Both the position numbers and the translations under genes were made by a program. Source: Mastigias papua (Eukaryota > Cnidaria > Scyphozoa > Rhizostomeae > Mastigiidae). Taken from it: 64,000 nt of DNA. The notes below the pieces were generated by a model. That model worked only from the letters and a program-made list of their open reading frames with translations. It was not told where the DNA came from and did not search any database. Location: the NCBI GenBank assembly GCA_964019165.1, contig OZ025279.1, forward strand, positions 5,498,341 to 5,562,340, in the 5' to 3' direction. Positions 45,830 to 58,800 of the stretch are shown here, one piece after another. Positions within the stretch are counted from its first letter, which is position 1; each line of letters begins with the position of its first letter.

Positions 45830-46730
45830 GACAATGAGAGAGAGATTGGAGAGATTTGGTGAGGCTTGGATTATTTATGAGATTCTTGCTTGAAGATTAC
45901 AAATGGCTTCAATGCTCTAAACTGCTTGGTGGGGCCTTCTGTTTGTCTTGTGCAGATTTTGGTAGCCAGATTGGTGTCAATTCATCTAAATTAGAAAAAC
46001 TTGTTGTAGGTCCTTTCACTAGTCTGGTCCTGTTCCGTCATTAAAACTGTTCTCTTTTGTGCAAGACAAATATACTATCATTTGGTCACAGGTACGATTC
46101 CAAATACTGTGAGATGGTAGACTGGAAACTTTCAAGCTTTCTTTGTTTTCAGAGTTGAGAATGCTGAATGCAATTTTTAAAGAACACTTTGATATTTCCC
46201 CAGAAACTACCCCATGCAGATCAAAGCCTAGCCAGAATGATACAGTATCTTGCTGTGCTGGAGTAATTTCTGAAACAAAACTTTCCAAACATTTTCATAC
46301 TTGCTTTTGAAATCACTGACTTTTCAAATAGAGAGCAAATGACTATTGTTGTTAGATTTGTTGATAGAGATAACACTATCAAAGAGAGATTTCTAGAACT
46401 TGCTCATTGTGATACTAGTACGTCTGACCAAGCACTATCTGATAATATCATAGATTGTTTAGCAAATAAGTACCACTTGGATATTCAAGACAGTTGGGGA
46501 AATGTTGTGATGGAGCTGGCAATATGGCTGGGAAGTATTCTGGTGTTTCATCTCAAAGTCTTCAAGTAAACGTCCTTGCTATTTATACTTATTTGACAGT
46601 TTGGTTGAAAACATATATTGCATTCCTTTGGTTGAAATTAAAGAGATTTCTGCAAGGTGCTAATAAAGTAAGACACTTCTTTTGCTCATGCATCACGTAA
46701 GGCCCACACCCATTTGTATGGCAGTCAGAT
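45830..46730 (+). pseudogene. hAT-type (DUF4371/ZMYM-like) transposase relic
   Basis: 45890-46020 reads DYKWLQCSKLLGGAFCLSC then FGSQIGVNSSKLEKLV, the N-terminal TTF-type zinc-finger region with its Cys pair. 46330-46500 reads EQMTIVVRFVDRDNTIKERF then ELAHCDTSTSDQALSDNII and YHLDIQDSWG. 46490-46545 in another frame reads YDGAGNMAGKYSGVSSQ-like residues, with the conserved catalytic C-x-x-Q-x-Y-D-G-A-x-N-M pattern (Gln lost). Several frameshifts and stops lie between. It represents the N-terminal half of a domesticable hAT subfamily common in invertebrates. Confidence 0.75.
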
Positions 46731-46739
46731 TTGTCCATA

Positions 46740-47395
46740 GATCTGCACATGCTAGGATGCATACCATATTGCTTTGCAAGTTGAATTGATACAATTAGAA
46801 TTACTGCAGAGTTACAAGTGATACAAAAGGCAGCACACCTGGGAACAGCTATGGATATTAAGAATGAGATTATCTTTGTAACTCATGGAGTATGATAGGA
46901 GTTGAGTCATTTTTTACCTTGTTGCTGATTGCTTTCGTCTTCATTACATAGACAAAGTAATAGCTTAGAAAAGAGAATAAAAATAATTTTTTTGAAACTT
47001 CTTGTATGAAAACATTAGACGTAAAAATGCAAACCTCTCTATTACTGGGTTGTTTGCATATGGCTAGTCTGAAAGGTCTAATTGTATAGAATTCACTTAT
47101 ACTAAAAAAATTAAAAAGCTAAGAAATGTCTTTATAAAGTCAAAAATTGTGGATCAGACTGTTCTTTGCTCCTGCAGCAGACTATGATGTAAGGTTTTTG
47201 CAACCAACTCCCTCGCATTGCCATCATAATCACATTCATCATCTCCAAAACAGTGGGCCAACTGTTTATGCCGACGAATGCTTCCAGAGAAAATTTTACG
47301 ATATGAACTTCCTTATATATTGAGACCGTAGCACCATTAGCAACTATCTGTTTTATTTGTTCTTCGCAACTTAGTTTTAGGAAAGACTTGACTCG
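46740..47395. other. Intergenic, no gene seen
   Basis: No supported feature; the right part may be 3' UTR of the minus-strand LINE that ends near 47400. Confidence 0.35.
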
Positions 47396-47399
47396 TAGG

Positions 47400-47994
47400 G
47401 AGTAGTCAGTTCGACAACGTAGAGGTAATTGGAAGGTAAAAGTAAGATAAAATCAAATCTGAAGTTATCTCCTGAAATTATAGACAGACTAAGATTGCCA
47501 GGAAGATATAGTGTAGAGTAGAGTTGTGACGTCATGTAGATCTACAACGATACAAGTAGCTCGTACAGCCTGCAACGATGTGACGAGGAGTTTCAGGATA
47601 TAAGCAGAAAGAGCACTCTGATGTTGAGCTTATACCCAATTCAGTAAGAAAATGAGATTGATCCCTAGCAGATGAAAGAAAGAGCGTTGATAGATAAGTT
47701 TGACTTGAGGCCTTTCTTCATTAACAGTTTGGAAGGCTTTTAAAACAACCTTTCGAATTTTGATGCGTATCGCATTGTAGATTCATAGTGGAGATAGTGC
47801 ACTTCCAAAAAGCTCTTCCTTCTTGATTTGTGGAAGATTTAAGAGAGTTTTTAAAGCTATGGTGGTACCTGGCATTGCGTGAACCTTTTTACAGAATGCT
47901 GCAGGTCTAAGCCAAACATGTTCCAGCCATTGGCGTATATACTTGGAAGCCATATTGTCAAGATTTTCACAGACCCGCGTTTTATAGAGATACA
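47400..47994 (-). pseudogene. R2-like LINE, C-terminal half
   Basis: On the minus strand this begins with KTRVCENLDNMASKYIRQWL (conserved in this LINE group as WVCENLDN...KYIRQWL). It continues with decayed frames such as SSARDQSHFLTELGISSTSE, CSFCLYPETPRHIVAGCTSY and RHNSTLYYIF, matching the H-I-V-x-G-C zinc motif and R-H-D-S-T region before the endonuclease. The preceding RT part is at 48784-49190; a CR1-like LINE interrupts the two. Confidence 0.75.
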
Positions 47995-48780
47995 ATAAAT
48001 AATAAGAACTTCCTTATTTAAGATTGACTTTTTATTCTAGCCAGAGCTAATTAACGCCAACCAAAAACTTACAATGCGTGTTAATCTTACATTAAAACTA
48101 ATATACACAAGAAAAGTAAAATTGTATCTAAAAGTACCAAATACGCAAGGGTGTTATGTTTTCAATCTGCTACTATGCCAGCCCTAGATCTTTAGTGCAC
48201 TGTTTACATAATTTACAGTTACAAGAAAAGTCGAACCTTTTAATATTTCTTTTGGAATTTTTTGGTGTTTTTGAACTCTTTTATGAAAATGGTAGTGCAT
48301 ACCATATTTTAGACCCAAGAAGGCGCTCATTTTCAGTGCCATACCTAGTTGTATTAGGTTTTGGTGCTGAAATATTCACTGTATTTGCTTTCGCTAGCAA
48401 TTCCTCGTAATTTCAACAACTATCTCTGTATGCGACTCTAAGTGCACTGTTGTACATTTTGTTTATTTTCCTATCAGCTGACCTATCGTGGAACATCCAA
48501 ACTAGTGGACAGTAGCTAAACTGAGAAACAATGAAAGCATTCATAATAATTCTCAGCTTCTCATTATCCACGTAGTTTGAGATACGTGCAAGAGTATGCA
48601 ACTTTTGCCCAACCTTTTTACAAAGTATATTTATATGATTCTTGAAAGCAAGGTTTTTTATCAAACGTTACATCCAAAAGCTTTTCTTCGGTAGATTCGG
48701 TTATCGAAGTTGCACCAATTTGCACTGATACATCTGTGCTTTTCTCCCCGAAATCTGCTCCATCATGTGCCAAGATATTA
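47995..48780 (-). mobile_element. CR1/Jockey-like LINE inserted in the R2-like LINE
   Basis: From about 48775 the minus-strand frame reads NILAHDGADFGEKSTDVSVQ, then TESTEEKLLDVTFDKKPCF. In a second frame it reads INILCKKVGQKLHTLARISN and VSQFSYCPLVWMFHDRSADR, ending near 48413. About 400 bp of 3' UTR follow to about 47995. It is 5'-truncated within the RT palm region. The flanking R2-like ORF stops at LLYHRY and resumes as KTRVCENLDN, so the insertion split that gene. Confidence 0.72.
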
Positions 48781-48783
48781 TAC

Positions 48784-49190
48784 CTATGATAAAGGAGCAA
48801 TTTGTTTTCGGGTTATTAGCAGCTTATCAGTATCTGACATTAACGACTCTAGAACATAAACTATTTCCAATTTGTGCTTCATATTTGACATACTGACGTC
48901 AAAATGTCGGCCAAGATACCGAAAGGATTCATCTTTCTTTATAGGAGCCACTGGTTTGTTGTTAATATTGAGCTTTGGTTGAAATTGTATGGATTTTGAT
49001 GATCCTTTCTCATATGAAAAGTGGCACATTTTTTTCGGCTCTAAACACCATTCCTTCCAATTGACACCAGATTATAAAACAATTTAGAAGCAACTGGTTT
49101 TCCTATTCATGCCCTGTAATAACTGCTGCATCGTCGGCGAATTGAAACCGGTGTTCGGCGATTTGATATTCGTTGCAGTCTTATTGTTCA
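48784..49190 (-). pseudogene. R2-like LINE, reverse transcriptase part
   Basis: The minus strand reads YQIAEHRFQFADDAAVITGH with the F-A-D-D catalytic box near 49131-49150, then LLLNCFIIWCQLEGMVFRAE, PKLNINNKPVAPIKKDESFR then YLGRHFDVSMSNMKHK. A frameshift near 48815 precedes PENKLLLYHRY. The 5' RT core is missing or beyond recognition. Confidence 0.75.
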
Positions 49191-49199
49191 CGAATAGCT

Positions 49200-49780
49200 T
49201 TGATTCTTAAGTGAATGAAGCAAAAATGATAATACTAAATGATAAGACTATGAATAATAATGTTTATGTATTTATAAAAATAATGACTGAAAATGAGTTA
49301 CTAAGAAATTAACTAGTGATAAATAACGATTATAGAGGAAGTTGAAAAAGTTGACATTATTTCACCTAAATGTAGTCACTATTAATCCTCTCTCCTTTAA
49401 GAAGATAGTTGAAAGATATGTGATCTATAACATAGAAATTTGAAAAATGGGAAAATTGATAATTGCTAGAATATCTGTACTTTCAAGTGAATGGATTGTG
49501 CACTATTGTGAAGTGTGCATACATATAACCAGCATGTATCATATTTGAAAGTGTTGATGATGGCATTTAGTACACAGTTTGCTAAAGTTTAATCCTATCG
49601 AAGTTAATTTGCAATATTTTAGAATGCTTATCAACCACGTTACTATCTTTTTATTATCAATGAAAAACTTGCAGTTACATATTATGTTTGATATTTGTAG
49701 AAAAGATGTTCATATTAGTTAATGATATCTTATCAATCTAGGCTCAATTGAAAGGCACTAATGCAAAGATAGAAGTTATC
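49200..49780. other. Upstream region of the secreted CBM gene
   Basis: No coding segment. It should contain the promoter and 5' UTR of the gene starting at 49782; no TATA box or initiator can be singled out in the AT-rich context. Confidence 0.4.
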
Positions 49781-49781
49781 A

Positions 49782-49845
49782 ATGTTGTGCATTTTCCTGA
49801 TTCTGTCGCAACTATTCTTTGCTCTTTCGAGACAATTTATTGAAG
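49782..49845 (+). CDS. Exon 1: start codon and signal peptide
   Basis: ATG at 49782 opens MLCIFLILSQLFFALSRQFI, a hydrophobic stretch of about 15 residues with likely cleavage after ALS. The exon ends GAAG/gtaagc, a strong donor, at codon position 1 (phase 1). Joining to exon 2 makes an Asp codon with no stop. Confidence 0.72.
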
Positions 49846-52800
49846 GTAAGCAAAATTGATATGCAACATGTAATAGCTAGTGCTTTCAATTTACTAGATC
49901 AATAGGAAAATCTCGTGGGTAGGGAAATCGTTACTTAAGCATAGAATGAGTTGTGCGCAAAATTTTATGTGGGAAGACTTCAAATGCGATCTAGAATGAT
50001 ACCAAAACCTTTTTCTTAAAGCTTATTTCTATCGCTTAATCAATATTCTAATTTCTTTCCCAATCAGGAAATTGACTAATTCATGGCTGTATGGCTAACT
50101 ATTGCTTGAATATGATACCAAAATCCAAAGTTTGATAGCTTTTGCATTGCAGGGAATGCATTCATGTAAACGTCTATGTGAAGAAGTCTCTCTTACCTTC
50201 ACATTTATTATAGGTTGGACTTTTGTCTCTTATCCCTGGTTCTCCTTGTACTACTTATTTTTGCTCTTATAGCAGTTAATGAATGAATACTGGCCTGAAG
50301 GATATTGTGTACCTGATAAAATTTGCTGAGGAGTAGTGAACGGTATAAAGACGAGAGTATTGATTTTACTAAATATACTATAGCGTATTAAATCAAACTC
50401 TTACACGCACAACGATACCATTTTTGAGGACGACGATAACAGAGCAATGACTTGTCACAATATACTTGCATAACTGGCTTACGTTGCTGTCAACAAGCCA
50501 ACATTTTCCAACTGTAATATTCGTAGCCAAAAGTTGTTATCGTGACTCGCAGTAGCAGTAAAGCACACAGTTGCTGCACATTTCAAGATTCTTCACGTCA
50601 ATTTCTTCATTGTTCATAGATTATGAGTTTCTTGGTTGCTGGAAAGAAGTGAAGAGGTCCATTCATAATACCTCTATCGAAGAAGAGCTTGCTTTTGGTC
50701 CCAAATTCAAGAGCGTTTCATCTGCTGAAAGTCAAGTAGACTCTTGTGCAATTGAAGCACTCAACAGAGGAGTCGAAGTGTTTGTTGTGACAAATGATGG
50801 TTGCAGAGGATATGCACATACTGGTCTGAATTTTGTTAGGCACGGAAGAACTGATTCCTGCGGAGATTCCACCATTGGTGAGAGCAATGGGCGAGTATAT
50901 GGACGTGGAGGTAAGAAAATAAAGAACTGATTGAAGTCGAAATACAAAAGATACTTATCTTTAGTTCTACATTAGAGCTGATATGAAGCACCAAAACAAG
51001 TGTGCGATTTCAAGTTATTTTTCTCCCATAAACAGATGGTTCATTAGCTTGTGCTGAGGTATATAATTAGACTATAGCTGCATTTAAATAATAGGTTTAA
51101 TTTTTGCAAAGGTTTTAAAAGCGTGCAATACTTATGTAAGTGTATAATTTATTATCTAATATACAAATAGTGTGTCATAAATGAGCCAAGATGTCACCAA
51201 CAGGCCTCCCAGACAGCATGAAATAAAGGAAAAGCAAAAAATTTGATGTCTCACATATTTTTTTAAACTGGTATGAAATGTTTTGACGTAGTATAAATTA
51301 GCACAAAATTATATAAATTCTCTGGTCAAAAAGCTGTTTTTATTCATACGTGATCCTGGAAGAGACAGCAACTGAATAGCAATAGTGAGCCCCTACATAT
51401 ACGATATTCACCATTTTCATAATTCATGCTCTTATTTTCTTTGCCCTGAATCCCCTTACTAAAGAAAATAGCTATAGTTAAGTAAAATAGCTAAAGTGAA
51501 GCATTTAGTTTAAGAATTAGTAACACTTAAATAATTGTTTCTTTGCAATATTCATCTCAGCTACCAGATATAGATCTCCTGCTGAGGTTTGCTATCATAC
51601 TTCCTGTGTAGCATTTGCTGTTAGCCTTAAAATGTAGGAATTTCTCTTATTCTATAGCCTAACCAAATTTTGTTTTGTGAACGAATTTGGAGAAAGTCAC
51701 TTTAGAAGCCTTTACTGAGTTATGATAAAGCATCCCATGAGTAACAAGGGAATAGACAAGGTCACAAGAAGTGGAATTTAGGCCTAGGCTTAAATGTAGG
51801 CCTCTTAAACGTGAAGTAGCCACACAATGAAGAAAAGTTATTGACAAATGAATGTATTGCAATTTTGCCAATTATTGCTACAACGAATTTTTGCCTTTTT
51901 TGCTCTTGACCCCCGGCTTTTTCGCTATATATCTTTGTTTTCTAGACAGGCCGCTTCTTACCCTAGAAAGTGCCCTTTCCATTGCAGTCTTCCTTCAGCA
52001 ATTCCGTGGAAAAAGGGATTCTCCGTAAAGTGAAATAGCTTAATCATACCTCATAGAGTAAAGGAAGAAAACCTATTAATTTTTACTGAAAGTTCTCAAC
52101 AATCAATTGCATTTAAAAATACTAACTGTATGTTAAGGCTGGTTTTCATATAACATATTTCGACATATTTCATCGCAATTCAGGGTCCATCATTTTCACG
52201 ACTTATGAAAACCGCAAAACATATTTCATCTTAATGCATTATAATTCAACCGGAAGAAGCCGGATACGATCATTTGTCTATGATCACATATGATCTTTTA
52301 GCGCGTAATCTTAAGTTGGCGGCAAATAAGACAAGGGCCTAAGAGCAAGCAAAATCACATACTATGTCAGGTGCAGTAAATCATAGGTTAATGCTGCAAC
52401 GCAACTTGATAGTCATTACAGCCCTTTTGAGAAAGAAGAAACAACTGCTTACACGGAAAAAATATTGGAAGAAGAGATTCTGGATTCGGAAGATTTTCCA
52501 AGAACGTGAACGTTATGGGCACTTTCAAGCACTCATTCAAGAACTGAGGATACATGATAGAGAATATTTTTTCAGGTAGGATCATGCAAAATTAATATAA
52601 TGGGAGTATACCCTTCTCTGGGGATTTGCAAAACTTTTAACAATATCTACATTTGATTTGCTACTTTCTGTATACTGAACATATGATAATTAATTCTCAT
52701 TTACAAGCTATTTCATATCTTTTATTATAGGTTCTTGAGGATGAGCCCTGAAAGATTTGAGCTTTTGTACAGAATTGTTGGGCCATACGTGAAAACTAGA

Positions 52801-55800
52801 CGCTGTAGGAACAGAGAGCCAATAGCAAATGCTGAGAGACTAGTGCTAACACTAAGATATCTGGCAAGTGGAGATTCCCAGCAATTGTTGTCCTTTAACT
52901 TTAGAGTGAGCAAATCTGTCGTGTGTAATACAATAAGGGAAACTTGTCAGATAATATGGCAGGCTCTGAGTGAAGAGTATATGAAACCACCAACTTCTCA
53001 ACAGGACTGTGAAAAAATTGCCAAGGATTTTCACACAGAATGGAATTTTCCTAATGGCCTAGGTGCATTAGACGGGAAACACATTGCAATTGAATGCCCA
53101 GGGTACAGCGGATCAGAGTATTATAACTACAAAGGATTTTTAGTATAGTTCTCATGGCTATGTGTGATGCCAAATATTGTTTTACCCTTGTAAATGTTGG
53201 TAACTATGAGAGAGAGAATGATGCTCAAATTTTTAACAATTCAGATATTGGCAGAGGCTTCAGAGCAAACGAAATGCAAATTCCTAGTCCTTCAATTATC
53301 AATGGACATTATCTACCTTATGTGATCGTATCAGATGAGATATTTGCTTTAACCCAGTGGTTGATGAAGCCCTTCCTTGGAAAGCATTTGAAAGGCTCCT
53401 GAGCAGTTTTTAATTACCGACTGAGTCGAGTACGGAGAACTATAGAAAATTGTTTTTGGAATACTCACTACAAGGTGGCGCATTTTCCGCAGCCCAGTTA
53501 AAGCATCCCCAGAAGCTGTGGATAACATAAATAGGGCATGCACTTGTCTACATAATTATCTGAGGTTAACATAAATTCCTCAATATCTCCCATCAGGTTT
53601 CGTTGACTCAGAAGATTCTACTGGAAATACTGTTCCAGGTAACTGGAGAACAGAGGTACAAGGTGGCAATGGTGCTATCAAGCCAGCACATATTGGAAGG
53701 ACCTTCAACAATACTTCACTGTGTGCTTAAGAAAGTAGAGAAATGTTTCAAAAGTATTTCAATACTGAGGAAGGATCCTTGCCTTGGCAAAATCATACAT
53801 AGCCTTGCCTTGGCAAAAATCACACATAGAGAGTTATGGTGAAACAAGATATCAAACAATTAAGCCGCATCCACACTACAAAACTAGCCCAGGTTCGGCC
53901 CAGGTTCGGCCTAGATATATGTTGTGTCCACACTACGGGGTACACAAACTTGGGCCGAACCCGAGTGCTTGTGCACAAAGTCGGCAACAAGCACGGCTGA
54001 ATGCTGACGGGAAAATTTTGTTGGAATGGCAATCCCTAGATGCGAGATTTTGCCACCTGTTCTGTTCATAAAAGCAATGCTTTTGGCTTTTCAAAACTCT
54101 GCAGGAAGACGAGAGCACGCATGAAAGGTTCATCTTCAAAGGTTGAACGTGTGAGTGAATCCAGCCTTTTCGAGCCGCTTTGCAATATGTTGGAATACTG
54201 GCACTTTCTTGGTGCAGTTGTCGGGTTGATGTTGGACTTTTTCGTCTGCTCAAATGCTTGTTAAGGTTTTGACTTCATCATAATTCCTTGTAGCTCCACT
54301 GTCAGAGGGTCAGTAGCTAAGGCATTCATTCTCCTATATTTTTCACAACAAATCGCATCAATTAGAAGAGCACTGCTCGCTTTCTCACGAAAGGTTGTTT
54401 TTCCCTACGCAATAGCTACTCAAAACGGGGCACGACCCACGTTTCTGCCCACACTATACAAGTCGGAACTCGGCCTAGGCCGAGCCCAACTCAAAGCCTG
54501 GGCCAAATTAGCCTAGGCCGAGCCCAAATTTTTCGCGTCCACACTATTTTGGGCCAGGCCTAGGTTGTCAGAAACTTGGACCGAGCCTGGGCTAGTTTGC
54601 GTAGTGTGGACACGGCTTTAATTATGAGAAAACCAATGCTACAACTTAGATTGTTCACTCTTTTAATTCACTCATAACCAACTTTGATTCATTATATTCT
54701 GTATCAAGAAACTTTGTCCAGTATATTAAACAATATTTTTCATTATTCACTGTTTGCGTACTTGCTGTATGATGCCAATGGGCTGCTTTGCGAACCTAGA
54801 GCGATTGATGTGGAGACGGGGCATAACCACTACTGCCAAATTCTATTTCCAGAAATAATCTCTCAATCACATTGCGCATCAGAGCTTTCTGTTTGTTATC
54901 CAACTTTTGAAATCGCTTTCCCAAACTTAATGCATATAACTCATCTTCATCCAGTTGACGCACATCGGAAGTTTTGTCTTTTTCCTGCTGAGGTTTGGAC
55001 AATGCTGAGTCCAATGAAGCCAATGCTTGATTTAGCTGCAGATCAGTTTTTTCAAGCTGCTTTTTTCTACTCTCCTTCTTTGACCCCGGTTTTCGATATC
55101 TTAGTTGCTGTGACTCAGTTTTCGATTCTTGTGCATTGCTGGCATCTTCGTCACTTGGCTTGACCAGGCTGCGGCTATTCTCTTTTTCTACACACTCACT
55201 GTTTTCTTCACCTTCATTGTTGCTGCTATTACAGCTATCTTCGTCCTCATCGCTGTCTGTATGTTCCATATTGCTTTTCGTGATCTCCTGTTTTCTCCTA
55301 AAGTTTCCAGAATTTGGTCTGCTAACAATGAAATTCCTCAACCACATCAGCCGTTCAAATTTTGGATCTATCGGGGTGATATCTATAGTGCCAGCTCCAG
55401 ATGTGCCTTTCCTTATCTTTAAAATACTTTCCAAACTATGTCCTGATGTTCTCGTATCTTTTCTTGATGACATCAACCGGCTCGCATACCCTGTCAACAA
55501 CAGCTTTCCAGCAGTTCCCTTTCTTCAGCTTGTCTTTGAAGTCTCGCGAGCAACAGTTGTAAATGCCTGGATATCCTTGAATCGCATCCATAAAATCGGC
55601 AATTCCATCCCGCTCATTTGCCATGTTGAAATCCATGTGTGCATTTATTTTCCAGTATCAGAACGAGAGTAACTTGGCCAAAAGGAGACTGCGCTACTGG
55701 TATTTGACGCATTTCTGGTTTTCATAAAATTCATCGACCGTAATTCACCTTAATTAGTCGTATTTTGCCGGAAGAAGCAAACAGTTTGAATTCTTCCGAT

Positions 55801-58800
55801 GACTTATGTTTACTTACGTTAAGATCATTTACGATAAGCGGTTTTCATATAATTGCGTCCGTTTTCATACAACGGAAATAGTCTTAATTGATCGTAGACT
55901 CTGAATTGCGATGAAATACGTCGAAATACGTTATATGAAAACCAGCCTTTAGAAAGAAGTTTATTGTTACCTGTATTTCAAAATTTGAAATTATATTTCA
56001 GAGATTGCTTCATTGCGATAAGTTCTTTGTCTTGAGACTAGCCGTTTGGTCTTGTGGCCTTTCAATACATTCAAGCTATAAGCCTTTACTCTACAAGTCT
56101 ACAAGTCATAGACTCTACAAGTCTATTATTTCAATTTTTCTTAGCTCTTTGTTGATTCAAATGCTTTGACAAAAGATAATGATCTTGAATCTTAGCCATC
56201 ACCTTTTTCCAAAACATACTGGCAGAGCAGACTGCAGATCAGATTTATTGATGATTTGAATAAAAACTACATATCGCAAACGAAAAGAAATCTCACTTCT
56301 TGACGCTCTTGCTTTTAGGGCAAGGTGTTACATGGAAATTGTGAATTTTAGACAGTCAAGTTCTGAATTATGCTGTTGACCATTTTCTTAGGCTTGGAAT
56401 TATATAGCTTTGCAGTTTCTTAAATTTTGGCCTTTATAGCCCCAGTTTCTTATAGACTGGTTTCTTATAAAAATGAGTGTATTCTTGTTGGAAGCTGATC
56501 CACAAATCCACAAAGAATGGGATTTTCAATTGCAGCTGGAAAGTCCAAAACTACACTTTGTATTTGCCGACAATATTAGTACGTTTTCCTAGCGTCTTTC
56601 CTTTTTCTTGAAGCACTATTGATGGAATCAGAAAAGCATAAATGAAACTCGATGATATATTTCAATTTCTCGTTCTATTTTGGTGAGAAAGCTTATATAT
56701 GACAAAAAGAGGGCTGTATGAGTTCACAGAGAAGTGGAGATAGTCCAAAATAGAAAAAGGATTGGAATCCTGTTCGATGTTAAAATTATACCGGGAAGAC
56801 AGCGTCTTGCTTTTAGAGCGGATGTTGATGGGAGTGGTACTTTCTCTACAACTTTAAGGACGTTTTCTTGACACTCACTGACATTACGAAGTTGGCTTGA
56901 TGGCAACTATTCAAAACTTTCATGCAATGTATTATGATCACTTGTAAAATCCTATCTTCATATTCTACAGGAATATACAACAAAATACATCCCTCTGAAG
57001 GAGATGCTGTATTCACACTTAAGTCGAAGAAGGTATTTAAGAAGGAACGCATTTTCAAACTGGAGAGAAAACATCAACATCCTGAAATTATCCGCAAAGA
57101 TATTGTCTTAATGAATAAAATCTTTAATAGAGTATACGGAAATACCTATAAGAAATTTTCAGAGTCAAACTTCATGAAAGTGTATCCGGATATAGACCAC
57201 TTCAATTCGTATTATGGTGATGAAGCTGATACCTTCGAGATATCACAAGGTTGGTTTCTCTCTATGCTTTTCGTTTTGTTCCCTTGAATAAGTCTTAAAA
57301 TGCAATAAACTATATGCTATCAGATGCTCTAGTTTCGTCTCTGCTACCAAAGGATTTCTAGTTTCCGATTTCTACTATTTGCGCCGTGTGTGACTACTGT
57401 TTGTTGTTAGCACCGCTCTATGAATATTTCGTTTCAACTGTGTAGAGGGGAAAGAGTCGGAAAAGGAGTAAAAAATGAACCCAAGCAAGCTGGCAGCATT
57501 CAACAGAAGTGATGTTTTGCACAAGAACGTACATCTATATAAATAGAGGCTGCGTTGTTGTATGACATGTATACACGGGCAGTAACTATTGACCAAGGGG
57601 AAAAGATGGAAAAAACAGATGTGAAAATAATGATATAATACTCTTTAGGGAGTATTGGAGTAGACAAGATCCGGAAAGAAGTAGTGAATGAAACGCTTAA
57701 ATAAACGAGCTAATGGGAAAACTATATAATAGTTGAAAAGTATGTTGCAAAGACAATGAGAAAAGTGGCACTGGGGAAAGGACTCCTGGTAAATCCAAGA
57801 GAAATACAGGTGGATTATTAAATGGAAGGTTTCGTATCACTTGGTATTGAGGAGGAGCAGGTAGAGGACATAGAGCAGTATTACGAGGAAATAGCTACAC
57901 CGGCGAACCTAAATAAGCGTCGATAGGGGGCTGGGGGGCTTCAGTCCCCACTTTTTGCAAGTTAGTATTTTTCCTGGTCTTACTAGTTTTTCCTTAAATG
58001 GGGAACATTAGTGCGTGAGCATATGAGCGCCACTCATAAGCATAGAATGGTACACTTTGAATTTCTGCAGGCACTGTTGATCCAAATCTGCCTATTGATT
58101 GTTCCCATTCATACGTGCTAGTGCAACTTGTATGGCTTATGTTGCTACTTATATGACTTGTATTTAAGTATATGATAGGTTTATTCTAATAACTTTCAGT
58201 GTATATTACGTATTTGACTCATCTGTATATATTCCTCTTGTGTTCCAACCCCCTCTGGTGCTTCATGTCCGGGTATTGTGTACGGCTGTGCCACACAAAT
58301 GCGCTCTCGAAAAGCTGTTTTTTCAAGAAGTCAGTTTTCATAATGGTATTATCTTACATACTTCCATACTACGAAGGAAATAAGTGTTCCTCTGATTTGC
58401 GTCGCTTCAACCTTTTGAGTTTAAAATTCTTACCATAAGATGCATGGTTTCCTTATTGTCAATAAACGTTTAACTTAGAGAGGGAATCTAGATCATGTGT
58501 TAGTTCGTTTTGGAATGCCTCGGGATATGATTGTATTTAATGTGGGTGCAAGATGAAAACACTTTTCTCTCGACAAGCCATTACATCTGTCAAAATTGTA
58601 TTGTAGTCCATCGAATTGTCTGTTTATTCGTCACAGTTTTTATGCTTTGTAGTGTTACCATTGGTTCACATGCTTGCGAATGAAAAATAAAGAAAACACC
58701 AAATGAATACTCTATCGCATCGTATCTACTTAAGCAGATAGCCTAGGCTTTATGGCTGGTAATGTTATAATGCTTGATGCTACCACCACGAAACAAAACC

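Larger units (their letters stand above)
52136..55948. mobile_element. Complete PIF/Harbinger transposon, 3813 bp, TTA target duplication
   Basis: Both ends start AGGCTGGTTTTCATATAAC, and the inverted repeat extends about 47 bp with a few mismatches (through catcgcaattcag). Direct TTA flanks both borders (52133-52135 and 55949-55951). It carries two convergent genes, as this superfamily does: a DDE transposase on plus (52364-53802) and a MADF-BESS DNA-binding protein on minus (54796-55636). Both are broken. Further inverted ggttttcata/tatgaaaacc blocks lie subterminally. A MITE is nested at 53863-54617. The whole sits in intron 2 of the secreted CBM gene. Confidence 0.92.

Noticed and set aside
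56722..56868. Possible extra exon of the CBM gene (open stretch with IIPGRQRLAFRADVDGSGTF)
   Set aside because: The nearby acceptor would give phase 2, no matching donor follows before a stop, and all confirmed introns of the gene are phase 1. It may be a relic or an alternative terminal exon.
58070..58155. Possible short exon after a good acceptor (TVDPNLPIDCSHSY)
   Set aside because: No phase-1 donor found; the open stretch is short.
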